Positions 10,977-21,769 of a stretch of DNA of 64,000 bases are shown in pieces. The translations under genes and the position numbers were made by a program. Source of the stretch: Acestrorhynchus altus (Eukaryota; Chordata; Actinopteri; Characiformes; Acestrorhynchidae); NCBI GenBank assembly GCA_034509495.1, contig CM067509.1, positions 9,561,406 through 9,625,405 on the forward strand. Direction: 5' to 3'. The notes below the pieces were generated by a model. That model saw only the letters and a list, made by a program, of their open reading frames with translations, did not search any database and was not told the origin of the DNA. The stretch's first letter is position 1. Each line of letters opens with the position of its first letter.

Positions 10977-11211
10977 CTTGCCCCAGTGGGATAATGTCTC
11001 TTATCATGAAAATGGTATAGCAAATATGGCATTATTAAATATGTAACTGCAGTGCTTTAAAAATGTGGACAGTGCTTTATTGATTTAGAGTTGAAATGGG
11101 CTGTTTGTAATGACACAAATGAACTAATTAAAGATGTTTAAACTTAGTTACTAAAGTCAACACACTTCTTTCTGATTTTCTAGTAAGCACACAGTGAAAC
11201 TTTTATTTGAA

Positions 11212-11233
11212 AGCTTTTCATTATGGTTTTATT
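11212..11233 (-). terminator. polyadenylation signals of nucleoside hydrolase copy A
   Basis: Two AATAAA words on the minus strand (11212-11217 and 11228-11233) lie 210-230 bases downstream of the stop codon at 11442-11444. Confidence 0.6.
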
Positions 11234-11284
11234 AAAACTGTTGATTAAAAAGGGAGCAGAATAAAGAAAAAAGACCCCAATATA

Positions 11285-11425
11285 AACAGGCATATCTTAC
11301 AGATGGGGTGGGGAACAGAAGGCCGTAGTCCATCACAGTTTGCTGATTTCCCTGCTCCAGCACACCAGGTTGAATCCAGTGTGCTTGGGTGGCAAAAGCA
11401 CAAAACTGCGGGAATCCAGCCCTCA
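11285..11425. repeat. dispersed repeat in the 3' UTR of nucleoside hydrolase copy A
   Basis: A segment including ggggtggggaacagaag and tttccctgctccagcacacc resembles a common fish interspersed element related to the MITE at 47529-47684. It has no counterpart downstream of copy B, so it was probably inserted after the tandem duplication. Confidence 0.4.
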
Positions 11426-11441
11426 TGATTCACATGGTCAT

Positions 11442-14003
11442 TTACTTTAAAGCATTCATTAGTAGCTTTTTAAACTTTTCTAGGTCCACTGTCTTCATAA
11501 TATAAACTTTATGACTTTTCTTGAGAATCTCAAGGTGATCTACAACCATCATACCTCGAGAATGTGTACCTTTGAGCTCCACAGTGACTGCTTGACGGTC
11601 ACTCTCAGTGATAAATGTGTCATCAAGGGCAGCTGCCATGGCATAGGAATCACAGGAAAGGAATCCTGATCCTTCCACCAGTTTTTTTTCAGTGTTCCCA
11701 ATGTAGCGCATGTTCATTCTGTGTTGGAAAATCCTCTTCATGAACTGAGCTTTATCTGTGTCCTGAGCCAGCCAGTCATCACAGAACTCCTGTAAAAGCA
11801 TGAGTTAATGTTTAACACATTTCTTTTCTCAAAGGATACACATATCCTGTTGTATCAAAGATGCACATCAGTCTTAACCTAGTATTCCCTGCTTGAACAA
11901 GTCTGTTAAAATGAATTCCGTAAATTTTCCTTGACATTAGCATGTTAATCAAGAGAAAGACACAAGTTGTGCAGCCAGGTGGCCAGCACTGGAGCTCTTC
12001 ACCCTGAAGCTCATTTTCCACAGAATTTGTACGCTGTTAGGTCTACAGGTTAAATTATGATAAGAAATTATGATAAGAAAGCATTATCTTTACCCAGGGT
12101 AATTTGCTGCAACATGCAAACTCCCAACAGGCAATGTAAGTGGGACACAGGTAGTCATTCAGTACAATATATGCTGCCTCAGGGTCCGCTGCGAAGTTGA
12201 ATTCTCCACATATTGTAGTATTACCTCTAGCTGAAGAAGAGAGTTTTAGACAGTCATTCTTTACTGAGTGTTATAAAAGATACCTTCAGCAAACGGTTAA
12301 TAAATAACCAGAAATGAAGAGACTACAAACTCAGTCACAGATTAAATCTTTTAAATAATTAACAAAAGTTAAAGGTAATGTACCCACAGTCCACATTTCC
12401 TCCCATGATGTACAGATCTTTCAACTTCTGTGGTAAGGTAGAATCCAGTTTTACTGCCATTGCCAGGTTTGTCAGTGGGCCTGTAGCCACTAGAGATACC
12501 TAAGAACCAACAGTTTTCCTTAAGAAAATCAGCAACAGTGTAAAAAACCTGAGCTTATCAGTGAGAAATCAAGCTCCATTTCTTTTCTAAATTTGAGAAC
12601 AAAAGTCCAGAGAAGGGATAATACTGTAACATGCATACATACATAAAGGTGTACAAAAAACAAACATGACACTAAATTGGCAGAATGATCTAAAGGTTTA
12701 GATTTATAGGAAATGTTATGAAGCCCATAATCTATAAGCTATCAGTATATAGAACTCTGCAGTTCGAGTAAGGTTAAATTCCCCCACAAGTTCAGAAATG
12801 GAATGCCTCTATCTTGGGGCGCTTCCTTGACATAAGCATGCTGGCCAGTGTTCAGCCTCACTCACAAGATAAATAAGTGTGGGCCTTCCCAAGCCGTCCC
12901 CTGAGGCAACGTCACTTCAAAATCAATTTACATTCTGACTTGAGAAATGCCACTTTACAACAACTATGATCAGACCACAAAATATACTCACCTCTCTGAG
13001 ATTCTCACTGATTAATCTGATAATGGCTGACACCGCTCCCTCCTCTTGAATTAGTTCCAAACCAGGAGCATCAGGGTCTGGAGCATCACCAAGACCATCC
13101 TTTCCATGAATATGTCCAGCATTCAGTACGTTTCCCAGAAGTGGTTTTGAGACCCCTTTGAACACAGGAATCTGCAACATACATCCAAACACACTACTTT
13201 CAACCAGAGACCAGAAACACATGCACGTTCTGAACACATCATTCAAAGTTAGGAGAGATCTCCCCTTAACTCCTCTATGGATAGATATTATTTATTTTTT
13301 AAATAAACTGGTAAAAGTAAAGTTTCTTTATTTGGCATTATTTGCTCTCTTCAGCAACTGGTAATAGCAGATTGTCTTGTAAGCTTGTCCAGGAAAGCAA
13401 ATATGTTACTGTTTGTGTGTAAAAGTGTATCGTATTAACATACATTGTTTAATAGTCTACTAAAACCTACATTTCATATGACCATGAAACAAGACACTGA
13501 CAGCAGAGTTCATGGTATCTTGATTTGGAGAACAACATTATACCTGGAGTCCAGTAATGAATGATGTTCCATAATTAAATCTGGGGTGGGCTTCCCAAAA
13601 GCTTCTTAGTACACAGATGATTCTTAGGCAGTTGAGTGGGCATCACAGTGAGCACACTCTCTTACTGTTCCAAGTTCATGTGCTAAAATGCTTTTGATCT
13701 CGGTTCTCAGTGTTCTGCTGCTACATTTCAGATTCTTCATGATAAGACTGCTAAAAGAGGAAAAACACTAATGCAGTGCAAGGAAATCCTAGCACTGGGT
13801 TTGATAACACTGTATGTCATACCTCCAGTCGGCCACAAATTTTCAGGACTCGCAAGACATTTTTGCACACGTTTTCCAAACAGGTGTTGCCATTAACACA
13901 GGTAATGCCCAGGATCTCCACATCTGGCACAGCCAAAGCCATCATAATGGCCTGGGCATCGTCCACACCACAGTCCACGTCAACAAGCAGTTTTTTCCAC
14001 CAT
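11442..14003 (-). CDS. Inosine/uridine-preferring nucleoside hydrolase-like gene, copy A, with frameshift at the start
   Basis: Five exons on the minus strand: 13823-14003, 12992-13171, 12384-12499, 12094-12226, 11442-11789. Structure and phases equal copy B, exon for exon. The family cleaves the N-glycosidic bond of ribonucleosides to base and ribose. Exons 2-5 are fully open, with GPLTNLA, the GEFNFAADPEAA stretch and the C-terminal domain. Exon 1 is one base longer than in copy B (181 against 180): an extra base just after ATG (13996-14001 area) sends the frame to a stop after about seven codons (MVEKTAC). The DVDCGVDDA motif is intact in the shifted frame but no in-frame ATG precedes it; the next in-frame Met falls after the motif. 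It is either a recent pseudogene, a gene using another first exon, or a homopolymer sequencing error. Confidence 0.82.
13823..14003 (-). pseudogene. Frameshifted first exon of nucleoside hydrolase copy A
   Basis: Aligned by eye to copy B, this exon reads ATGGTGGAAAAAACTG where copy B has ATGGTGAAGAAACTG, one additional base within a purine run. The remaining 165 bases stay open in the frame of copy B. A candidate upstream donor (CACAG/GTAAAA at 14200/14199, minus strand) exists, but the 100 bases before it contain only an ATG followed directly by TAA, so no replacement start was found. Confidence 0.75.
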
Positions 14004-16175
14004 GGTGGTTCCTGATGATGACATTAACAGATATTCCAACAGGAATGAAGAAAAGAAAATATCTAAACACTAAAACTTTAACTTCCATCTGAGAGCTTGG
14101 AGAACATGCATATTGACAAGGAACATTAAATGAAAGCATCTAAAGAAATCTCCATAAATGCAGTAGCCTTGTTGGATACCACTGTGTTTCACCTTTTACC
14201 TGTGCTGTCCCAAGTCCCAACCCGTGCAAAGGTTATTGAAATGTTTTCCTCCTGCTCGTAGTGGAAGTGCAGCTGGTCTACTTACATAGTCCACTGACCA
14301 CCCCACAAGCTTTTCAGATTTCAATAGGGAGGAGTCATGGACACAAACAAAGAGAGGTCATTGGAGAATATATGGTTTAATCATAGATGTACAAAGTTAT
14401 ATAGTTGTGAGCCATTATCTTGTGAGTGAGGCTGAACACTGGCCAGTGTGCTCATAGCAAGGCAGCTTAAATGTCAGAGTATGAGCAGGACATTATAGTG
14501 GGTGTCAGATGGAAAGGACATTCCACTTCCAAAACTATACAGACAGCGAACATTCCTCAAACCATTGTGTCATGTGTGTATCATGACTATGACACAACGT
14601 ACCACCAAAAGTAGACAACAGAGTGTGTGGGTAGCAATTGTGACTGGTAGCATCCAGATAAAATTATCCACACAAAGACAAATTTGGCAAATGTCATGGG
14701 ATATCTTCTGTACAGCTTTTACACATAGACAGCGGTTGACCTTGGTGGACAGAAGGTTACTGCACTGTTCAGGGGGTTCACACAGAGAGACGTTTATTAA
14801 CTACTGCATTCATTTCTGTCTAGAAGACAGACAGAGGGAAATTATATTAAAAAATGAAAGAGGGATTAATAGTGTAATCCACCATTTGTTCTCAGGAGTC
14901 GCTCTATTTTCAAATTTCAATAAACAATACAATACCCTGATATAGTATCTAAAATAAACTGACAAAGTTAAAATGAGTTAACACTAGGACAATGTTTACA
15001 TTTCCTTCCATTGTACAGAAACAAAGCCAAATCTCTGCCATGCTGTTGGATTTGTGTCTGAACATAAGAAACCAAACATGGAGCCAGACTCACCTACTAA
15101 TTCGGAAGATCTGCCTCCTTCTCTCAGACCACCTTCATTGAGCTTACAGCACAAAAGCAAAGCAATGTTCTAATTTATTTATATGTGTTTACAGCTGCTC
15201 CTATACCATGTTTAGTACCCTGCAAACAAGCATGTCTGTTAAATACTATTAAGCTGTCTGAGGAAGACAAGCTCACATAGTTAATCAGCATTGTTCCAAA
15301 CCCACAGAGCACAGCTGGTAGAGAGTCAAATATATGGGTACATTTAATAACTGTTCATCTAGTGTATGTGACTTGTACATTTGACTTTACAATGTACTTG
15401 TGTCCAATGGATACATTGCTCTGATACCCAAAATTTGGTAAATTGAAACAGTTGTGTTCAAACGAAAATTCCCAACCTTTGCTGGACTCTAGCCCTCAGG
15501 GACCAGGCTTTCACTGATAGTGTAATAAACATTCCCCAGGCAAGTTATTAGAAACACTACACTAATAATGCTTGGCTCAGCCTTCTTTTGCAAGAATTCC
15601 ACAAGATTTTTAAAATTTTCTTTTGAAATTCTGGTCAATGTTTACATGATATCCTCATACCTGAAGCACTGAATTTAGTGATCAGATGTGCACATTGTAG
15701 TCATGATCTTGTTTTCTCACATGGACTTTCTGATTTTACTCTGGCTTCAGTCAGAACTATTTGAACTTTGCATTTACTGCATTTATGATTTTTTTTTTTT
15801 TTTACCGAATTGTACTTTTCTAATTCATCATTTTGTCCAAGCATCAGGCATTTCTTCCTGTCATTAAACTGGTAAAACTTATTTTCGGCTCTGTCTTCAT
15901 TAGATTGAACCATTTTTCACCAAACACCCACAAAACCTCACAGTGAGCAACAATAATCAAACACTGGCATGCAAGTAGTGACTGGTATACAGAAATGTTT
16001 ATATTTTATATACAGTATAAGAAATTGTCTTCTTATTAGTGAGGGCATGAGGTAAATTAAATGGCAGGCCTAACCAAACTGTCACAGGCCAACTCTTGGT
16101 GTCCCTGCTTTATACCCTTTTGACTTCTTTGTGATACTTCTTTCCAAATGAAAACAAGTTTTTTCCAAGTATAGC
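14004..16175. other. interval between nucleoside hydrolase copies
   Basis: It should hold the promoter and 5' UTR of copy A (a donor-like CACAG/GTAAAA at 14200 on the minus strand) and the 3' flank of copy B. Its left part carries a 38-base segment (14415-14455) that is the inverted partner of 12835-12872 in copy A intron 2. A Tc1-like remnant lies at about 15555-15690. A 147-codon plus-strand frame at 14502-14945 resembles nothing and is taken as chance. Confidence 0.5.
15555..15690. mobile_element. Tc1-like transposon remnant
   Basis: The words acactaataatgcttgg, caagatttttaaaattttct and gaaattctggtcaatgtt are collinear with 24725-24840 and resemble the terminal part of a known fish Tc1 family. 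It is short and without coding capacity. Confidence 0.5.
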
Positions 16176-16181
16176 TTTATT
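16176..16181 (-). terminator. polyadenylation signal of nucleoside hydrolase copy B
   Basis: AATAAA on the minus strand lies 85 bases downstream of the copy B stop codon (16266-16268). Confidence 0.7.
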
Positions 16182-16265
16182 AAAAGAATAAAAAAACACA
16201 ACAACCCCAACTGCAAACAGGCATATGTAGCAGGGGTCTATTCACATGGTCACGCTGGTAAAATA

Positions 16266-17396
16266 TTACTTTAATGCATTGATTAGTAGCTCCTTAAACT
16301 TTTCTAGGTCCACCTTCTTTATGATGAAAGCTTTATGAGTCTTTTTGAGAATCTCAAGGTGGTCTACAACCATCATGCCTCGAGAATATGTACCTGTGAG
16401 CTCCACAGTGACAGCCTTAAGGTCACTCTCAATGATATACTTGTCATCAATGGCAGCTGCCATGGCATAAGAATCACAGGAAATGAACCCCTGTCCTGCC
16501 ACCAGTTCTTTTTCAATCCTCTCACTGTAACATGAGTCTTTGCTGTGTTGGAAGATCCTTTTCATGAATCGAGCTTTATCTGTATCCTGATCCAGCCAGT
16601 CATCACAGAACTCCTGTAAAATCAAGAGTAAAAAGTAAATAATGTTTATTCTCAAAGCTTGACAATATCCATGTGCATCAAGATGCACACAAGTCTTACA
16701 GGGACATAGTGCTGCAGAACTGAGTGTTTTCACTGCTTTTTCTCTGATGAAAAATTAATTATTTATTTTATTAAGCTTTCCTTTAAAATGCCATGCTAAT
16801 TAAGAGAAAACACAAGTTGTGCAGCACCGTGGACCTCCAGGACAGGAGCTCTTCACCCTGGGGCAAACTTTATTCAAGGTAGTTAGGCACACTGAGCTTC
16901 ATGGAATTTCAACAGGAAATGTAAAATCATCATCTTAATATAATAAGAAAGCGTGAGGTTTACCCAGGGTAATTTGCTGTAACATGTGAACTCCCAACAG
17001 GCAATGTAAGTGGGACACAGGTAGTCATTCAGTACAATATATGCCGCTTCAGGGTCCGCTGCGAAGTTAAATTCTCCACATATAGTAGTATTACCTCTAG
17101 CTGAAGAAAAGAGGTTTACTGATGAGTATTAGTTTTTAACATCCAAAAAATTAAACCTTCATCTAAAAGGAAAAAAAAAATACAGAGACCTCAAAATTTA
17201 CAGGTTGAAACTTTAAGCAATTAACCAAAGCCAAAAGTAAACAACAGATACCCACAGTCCACATTTCCGCCCATGATGTACAGGGCTTTCAGCTTCTGTG
17301 GTAAGGTAGGATCCAGTTTTACTGCCATTGCCAAGTTCGTCAGTGGGGCTGTAGCCACTAATGATACCTAACAGAAACAAAAATTTTTCTTATGAG

Positions 17397-17432
<36 letters not shown>

Positions 17433-19492
17433 CAAACACAGTTAAAAATATAATCTAAGTAAATTTCCAAATCATACCAAACCACTCTGAACAAACAATG
17501 AGTTCTGCATGTTTTTAAAAAGTCTTCTTTAAGACCTATGGGAACTTTTAGAAAGCACATATACTACTAGTGCATTTAAAAAATAGAATATGGTGAAAAC
17601 ATTTTATGCAAAATTTAATTCAAAAGGGAATCCCTTATTTTATATTCAATTACATTAATATCACTTTTGAGGGCCCTTTAGCCCTTTTTATTTTAACATT
17701 CATATTGTCTGATTGCTAATTTAAACTCAAAATGAATGCTGCCTTCACGACTTATCAGAATTATGGTAAAAATGAGATCCTGACTTGCACACCCCCCTCA
17801 AGTGGTAATTCTCAGTATGAAATTTGGAGATAAATTTGATATCCAGAGCTGACTTTCAATTTTTTTCACATGGAAGCCTGTTACAAGCTTGGTGTTACCT
17901 GATCCACATCCCCTGCCCAATTTATGCCAAGAAAAATCTAATTACACAATGCAAATTAGCCTAGGGGTTACAGACCCACAGCCACAGTTTTAACAACATG
18001 TTTAGACCCTATGAAGAGACAGTGGATGGGCAAACAGATAGTCTACCAGTCTTTAAGGACCTAGTCTTCTATATGTACATGACACTTTGATGCAAGTAAG
18101 GTAGTCTATACAGGTCAGTAGGTAGTCAGGTGGTCTATATCAAGGTCCCCTAAAGGCAGTAAAGAAAACTTCTGCTTGTAGCATTAGCAGGCCTACTATA
18201 AAACTGTATGTATGTTTCCTGATCAGGTATTCCTGTGACAGTAACAGCGCTGCTCATCCAGTGACTTACAGGTGCATCCCTTGGCCATTTTTCACTATGT
18301 GTACTTGGCACAGATTGGGTAATGACAGTGCTCATAATTCCAACTGCATAAGCGGACAGAAGGATCTTCCCACTAGAATGTGATGGCAGGATAAGTATCG
18401 TAATAATTTGAGATTCTGGATTTCAGTTTTTCATAACAAAAATACTTAAAAGGTTTCACTCTACATGTAATGAGTTGAAATATAAAATATGAGTTTACCA
18501 TTTTGAATGAAATTCTGATCACTTATAAACTTTAACTTCTAAATTGTAACATGTACTCACCTGTCCAGGGTTCTCACTGACTATGCGTATAATGGCTGAC
18601 ACCGCTCCCTCCTTTTGAATCAGGTCCAAACCAGGAGCATCAGGGTCTGGAGCGTCACCAAGACCATCCTTTCCATGAAAATCGCCAGCACTCACTACAT
18701 TTCCCAGAAGTGGTTTTGAGACCCCTTTGAACACGGGAATCTGCAACATACATGCAAACAGACTACTTGGAAGCAGAGACCAGAAAGACTTTAATCCAAA
18801 TCCCGTGAGTCAGTTAGTAAAGGCCACTAATCAGATTTCTCAGTTCTGGTTAAGTGACCATCACATGCAAGCTCTCAACACATCATTCAGATGTAATCTG
18901 AGAAATCTAATCTATGGTTCGCTAATATTTATCTCTTAAATAAGCTGGATGTAAGGTTTTGTTTTTAGGTTTTATTTGGCTCTCTTCAGCAACTGGTAGA
19001 GTCAGGGTGACTTACATTCCTGTCAAAGCAAGTAAATGTTTCACTGTAGAAATGTCTCACAAAGCACTGATAGTCTGATAGTCTACTAAACCCTCACATG
19101 GTGGCGATATGAGAAACAGACAGCACAGTCTGTGATAAATGGGTTTGGAGATCAACATTACACCTGGAGCCCAGCTATGAATGACACTACATCTGATCTG
19201 ATCTCAGTTCTCTGCTACTACACTTCAGATGTACTCTGGTTGGACTAAAAGAGGGAAAATGCAGTGCAAGGAAATCCTGACACCACGTTTGACAACACAC
19301 TGCATGTCATACCTCCAGTCGTCCACATATTTTCAAAACACGCAGGACATTTTTGCACACGTTCTCCACACAGGTGTTGCCATGAACACAGCAGATACCA
19401 AGAATCTCGACATCTGGCGAAGCCAAAGCCATCATAATGGCCTGGGCATCATCCACACCACAGTCCACATCAACAAGCAGTTTCTTCACCAT
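16266..19492 (-). CDS. Inosine/uridine-preferring nucleoside hydrolase-like gene, copy B, intact
   Basis: Five exons on the minus strand: 19313-19492, 18561-18740, 17252-17367, 16964-17096, 16266-16613, all with GT/AG borders and joining phases, giving 318 residues; the family is usually 310-340. An alternative in-frame ATG lies seven codons upstream (19513). The Ca-binding motif DVDCGVDDA is at residues 8-16 (D8, D10, D14, D15). Also present are T126 in VATAPLTNLA, N161/E167/N169 in GNTTICGEFNF, and D250 in FISCDSYA. The catalytic His of the Crithidia-type enzyme is replaced by C249, as I recall for group III hydrolases. The usual G of GPLTN is A127. The expected role is cytosolic nucleoside salvage; the substrate cannot be told. 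Mammals lack the family; fish, insects, plants and bacteria have it. Confidence 0.92.
17397..17429. repeat. A33 homopolymer, a poly(T) on the coding strand of copy B intron 2
   Basis: Thirty-three A in a row on the plus strand. For the minus-strand gene it is a T tract ending about 28 bases before the exon 3 acceptor (17368-17369), so it may act as an extended polypyrimidine tract. Copy A has no such run at the equivalent place. Confidence 0.9.
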
Positions 19493-19631
19493 GGTGGTTC
19501 CTGATGACGACATTAACAGTTATTCCAGCAGGAAACAAGAACAGGGAAGAAGTTCCTTTAGAGAGCTTGGAGAACACCAAGTGGATTGACAAGCCAAGTA
19601 GCAATCAATGAAAGAATGTAAGAAATCTAAC

Positions 19632-19914
19632 CTGGACAGATGTTCCTCTTGGTCTTGATGTAATGGCAGATGATCCACTTCTACTGCTCACTTGAGCCCC
19701 ACCAACTGATCAGAGTCGAAGGGCAGGAGACACAGAAGAATGTCTGGAGAAGTCCTGGCTTGACTGTAGAACAGTTGTGTTGGTGTCTGATGTCCTGCGT
19801 AAAGAGAGAACAGGGTGGAGTGTTAGATCTTCTGGAGCACAAATCTACAAGTGTCTCCAAAATTACAGCTCGACCAGCAGCGTGCACGTAATAACCCACC
19901 TCCCACAACTTACT
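19632..19914 (-). other. candidate 5' UTR exons of nucleoside hydrolase copy B
   Basis: On the minus strand a donor CACA/GTAAGT ends at 19914. An acceptor-like pyrimidine run plus CGCAG precedes about 19797, and a second donor CCAG/GTTAGA lies at about 19631. These could be one or two untranslated exons. This is inferred from splice consensus only. Confidence 0.35.
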
Positions 19915-20260
19915 GTGAGCACGAAGGTGTCAGTGCTGTTTCACAGCTCGGTGCTCTCCAGGTCCTCGCTGTAGATCTGCCGCAGCAGTAAGCGTGTCTT
20001 CTGAGCGGTTCAGAGGCCATGAAGCGGATCTTCTCTGTAGCCAATCAGAATCGAGCGTGATCACAGACCCTTCCTGCACCGTTCGGGCTTGTTCGACTGG
20101 AAGAGTCGGTATATTTGTCACTATTTTCACTTTTCAACACACCATACAGGCCAGTTCCCCCTGTAAACAACACTCACAACAGGTGTGAATTGTGTCAACA
20201 CCAGGAGCAACTGTCAGCCAATCAGGCTGTGAGTGACAGAGCTCTGGGCCAATGTCCTTG
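19915..20260 (-). promoter_or_regulatory. probable promoter region of nucleoside hydrolase copy B
   Basis: It is relatively CpG-containing compared with the surroundings. It has inverted CCAAT boxes (ccaatcag at about 20040 and 20218 on the plus strand) and lies directly upstream of the proposed first exon. No TATA box is evident. Copy A lacks a clear equivalent. Confidence 0.4.
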
Positions 20261-20313
20261 CGAATGTTTTAGATCGACAGCTCTGTCGACCAATGGCGTT
20301 GAGAGTTTGCAGT

Positions 20314-20328
20314 GGGGGGGGGGGGGGG
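20314..20328. repeat. G15 homopolymer
   Basis: Fifteen G in a row, a run prone to sequencing or assembly error and capable of G-quadruplex formation. Confidence 0.9.
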
Positions 20329-20339
20329 TTTAGACTTGA

Positions 20340-21300
20340 TTTAATTGGTCAGTACACTGTTTTCCTGTTTGTTTGTAATTAATGTTTATAAACAGTCAAA
20401 AGAAAAACAGCCCCACAACAAACAAACAATGTGTCAATGTTAAATCAACCCTGCGTGTGTTAAAATCAAACACCAAGAAGTGATTTAATACTGACAGATT
20501 TGCTGTATACCAGTCACTTTTAGATACATTAGGCAAGAATACCCCTAAATCAAATGAATAAATAAAAAATAACACATTGGGATCACTCTTGGGATCATAA
20601 CCATGCAATGTGTGAAAGCAATATATTAAATCAGTATTGTTGGGATCATATATTAATCATGCAGTATGTAAAGCCAATGTAATCAAATAAATGTTTAGAA
20701 CCATGATCTTAGGCATGTGTCTGTTGTTATAACAGTTGAATGAAGTGTGTGCATGCATCCAAGACAGGGTGAAGGACACAACAGTCTGTTCTTCTGTGTG
20801 TGTCTAACAAACCAACAAGTGCTGGCAAAGTAGCTGATGCTTATCTTTGCATGCAGGTGCAGAAGGTGGAGATGAGAAGTGTGGGGTGTGCCTGGGGAGG
20901 GAGAAAGCTTGAAACTACTAGTGAAAAACAACTCCTGGGAAGAAGTGAGATGGGGTCAGATAGAGGGATTTGGGGAAGAGCCAAAAGAGCACATCCAGGG
21001 CGTGACCTGACACTTCGGCAGTATTAGAACTGAAGTTTGCTTTGTCTTCTTAGAACTCTTTGGGGCTTTGTCCGAAGAGTTATCCCAATATATATATATA
21101 TATATATATATTGGTGGAAATAAAGCATGTGGTACTGTGTCATCTCTCCACATCAATGAATGTGCATGAAGTGGGTTAGAAGGGGAAAATATCTCCACTT
21201 CAACATAACATAGGTTTTATTCATGAGAGTTTGTACAGGAGCCATCAATAACACAAGTTTGCAAAGTGGGCATGGTGATATTATCAGCCCTTTATAACAG
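20340..21300. other. gene-free interval
   Basis: No gene is recognised. The stretch is AT-rich with a (TA)n run at 21088-21111. Open frames here have no family resemblance. Confidence 0.55.
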
Positions 21301-21394
21301 TATACCACTCATTATTAAAGCTTATATTCACATAAGTTTAGAGATACACACATATATACAGATGAACATTGTCATAAGAATTGTTATATCACTT

Positions 21395-21620
21395 TTATCA
21401 TAACAATTAAGTGAACCCTCAAACTGAACCAGAAGGCAATTAATGAGGAGTTGTTCAAGGAAGACATCTTCACGTGGCCAGTTTTGACAAAGTTTGTTAC
21501 AAGCCAGATCACAGCTGTCAGTTGAAGAGAGAGCCAAAGATATGGACATGTTTGATAAATTAAATTTGATCATGTAAAGAGTGTTGCGGTGTGTACATTA
21601 TTTTCTTTCCATTGTACTTC
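21395..21620 (-). pseudogene. Decayed copy of inpp4a coding exon 17 with flanking intron
   Basis: It is collinear with 43860-44060 of inpp4a in the same orientation: ccctcaaactgaaccag is shared exactly, then the exon body (gaggaagccatcctcacgt in the gene, caaggaagacatcttcacgt here), tttgttacaa, and gatcacagctgtcag at the acceptor side. Similarity continues into the intron (gtgtacattattttc..., tcaaatgtgtactc). Minus-strand translation still shows LLVQFEG as in the gene, but the frame is damaged. It lies 22 kb from the parent exon. Introns on both sides are represented, so it came from DNA duplication, not retroposition. Confidence 0.78.
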
Positions 21621-21769
21621 AGTCAAATGTGTACTCCCTAAATCTGGTACGTAATTCAAATGAGTTCTGTTTCAGCCAAAAATCACTGACCTTTGTTGAA
21701 ATCCAGCCCTCTAGAAATGGGGAAGGGTTTGATCAGATTATTATATAATTTCTTTTGAGCTACAACTGA

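Noticed and set aside
13942..14139. Alternative 65-codon frame starting upstream of nucleoside hydrolase copy A
   Set aside because: Runs into exon 1 in a frame other than that of the DVDCGVDDA motif and stops within it, so it cannot rescue the gene.
14502..14945. 147-codon plus-strand open frame between the nucleoside hydrolase copies
   Set aside because: The longest unassigned frame after shadows, but no motif, no splice context and a composition like the surrounding noncoding DNA.
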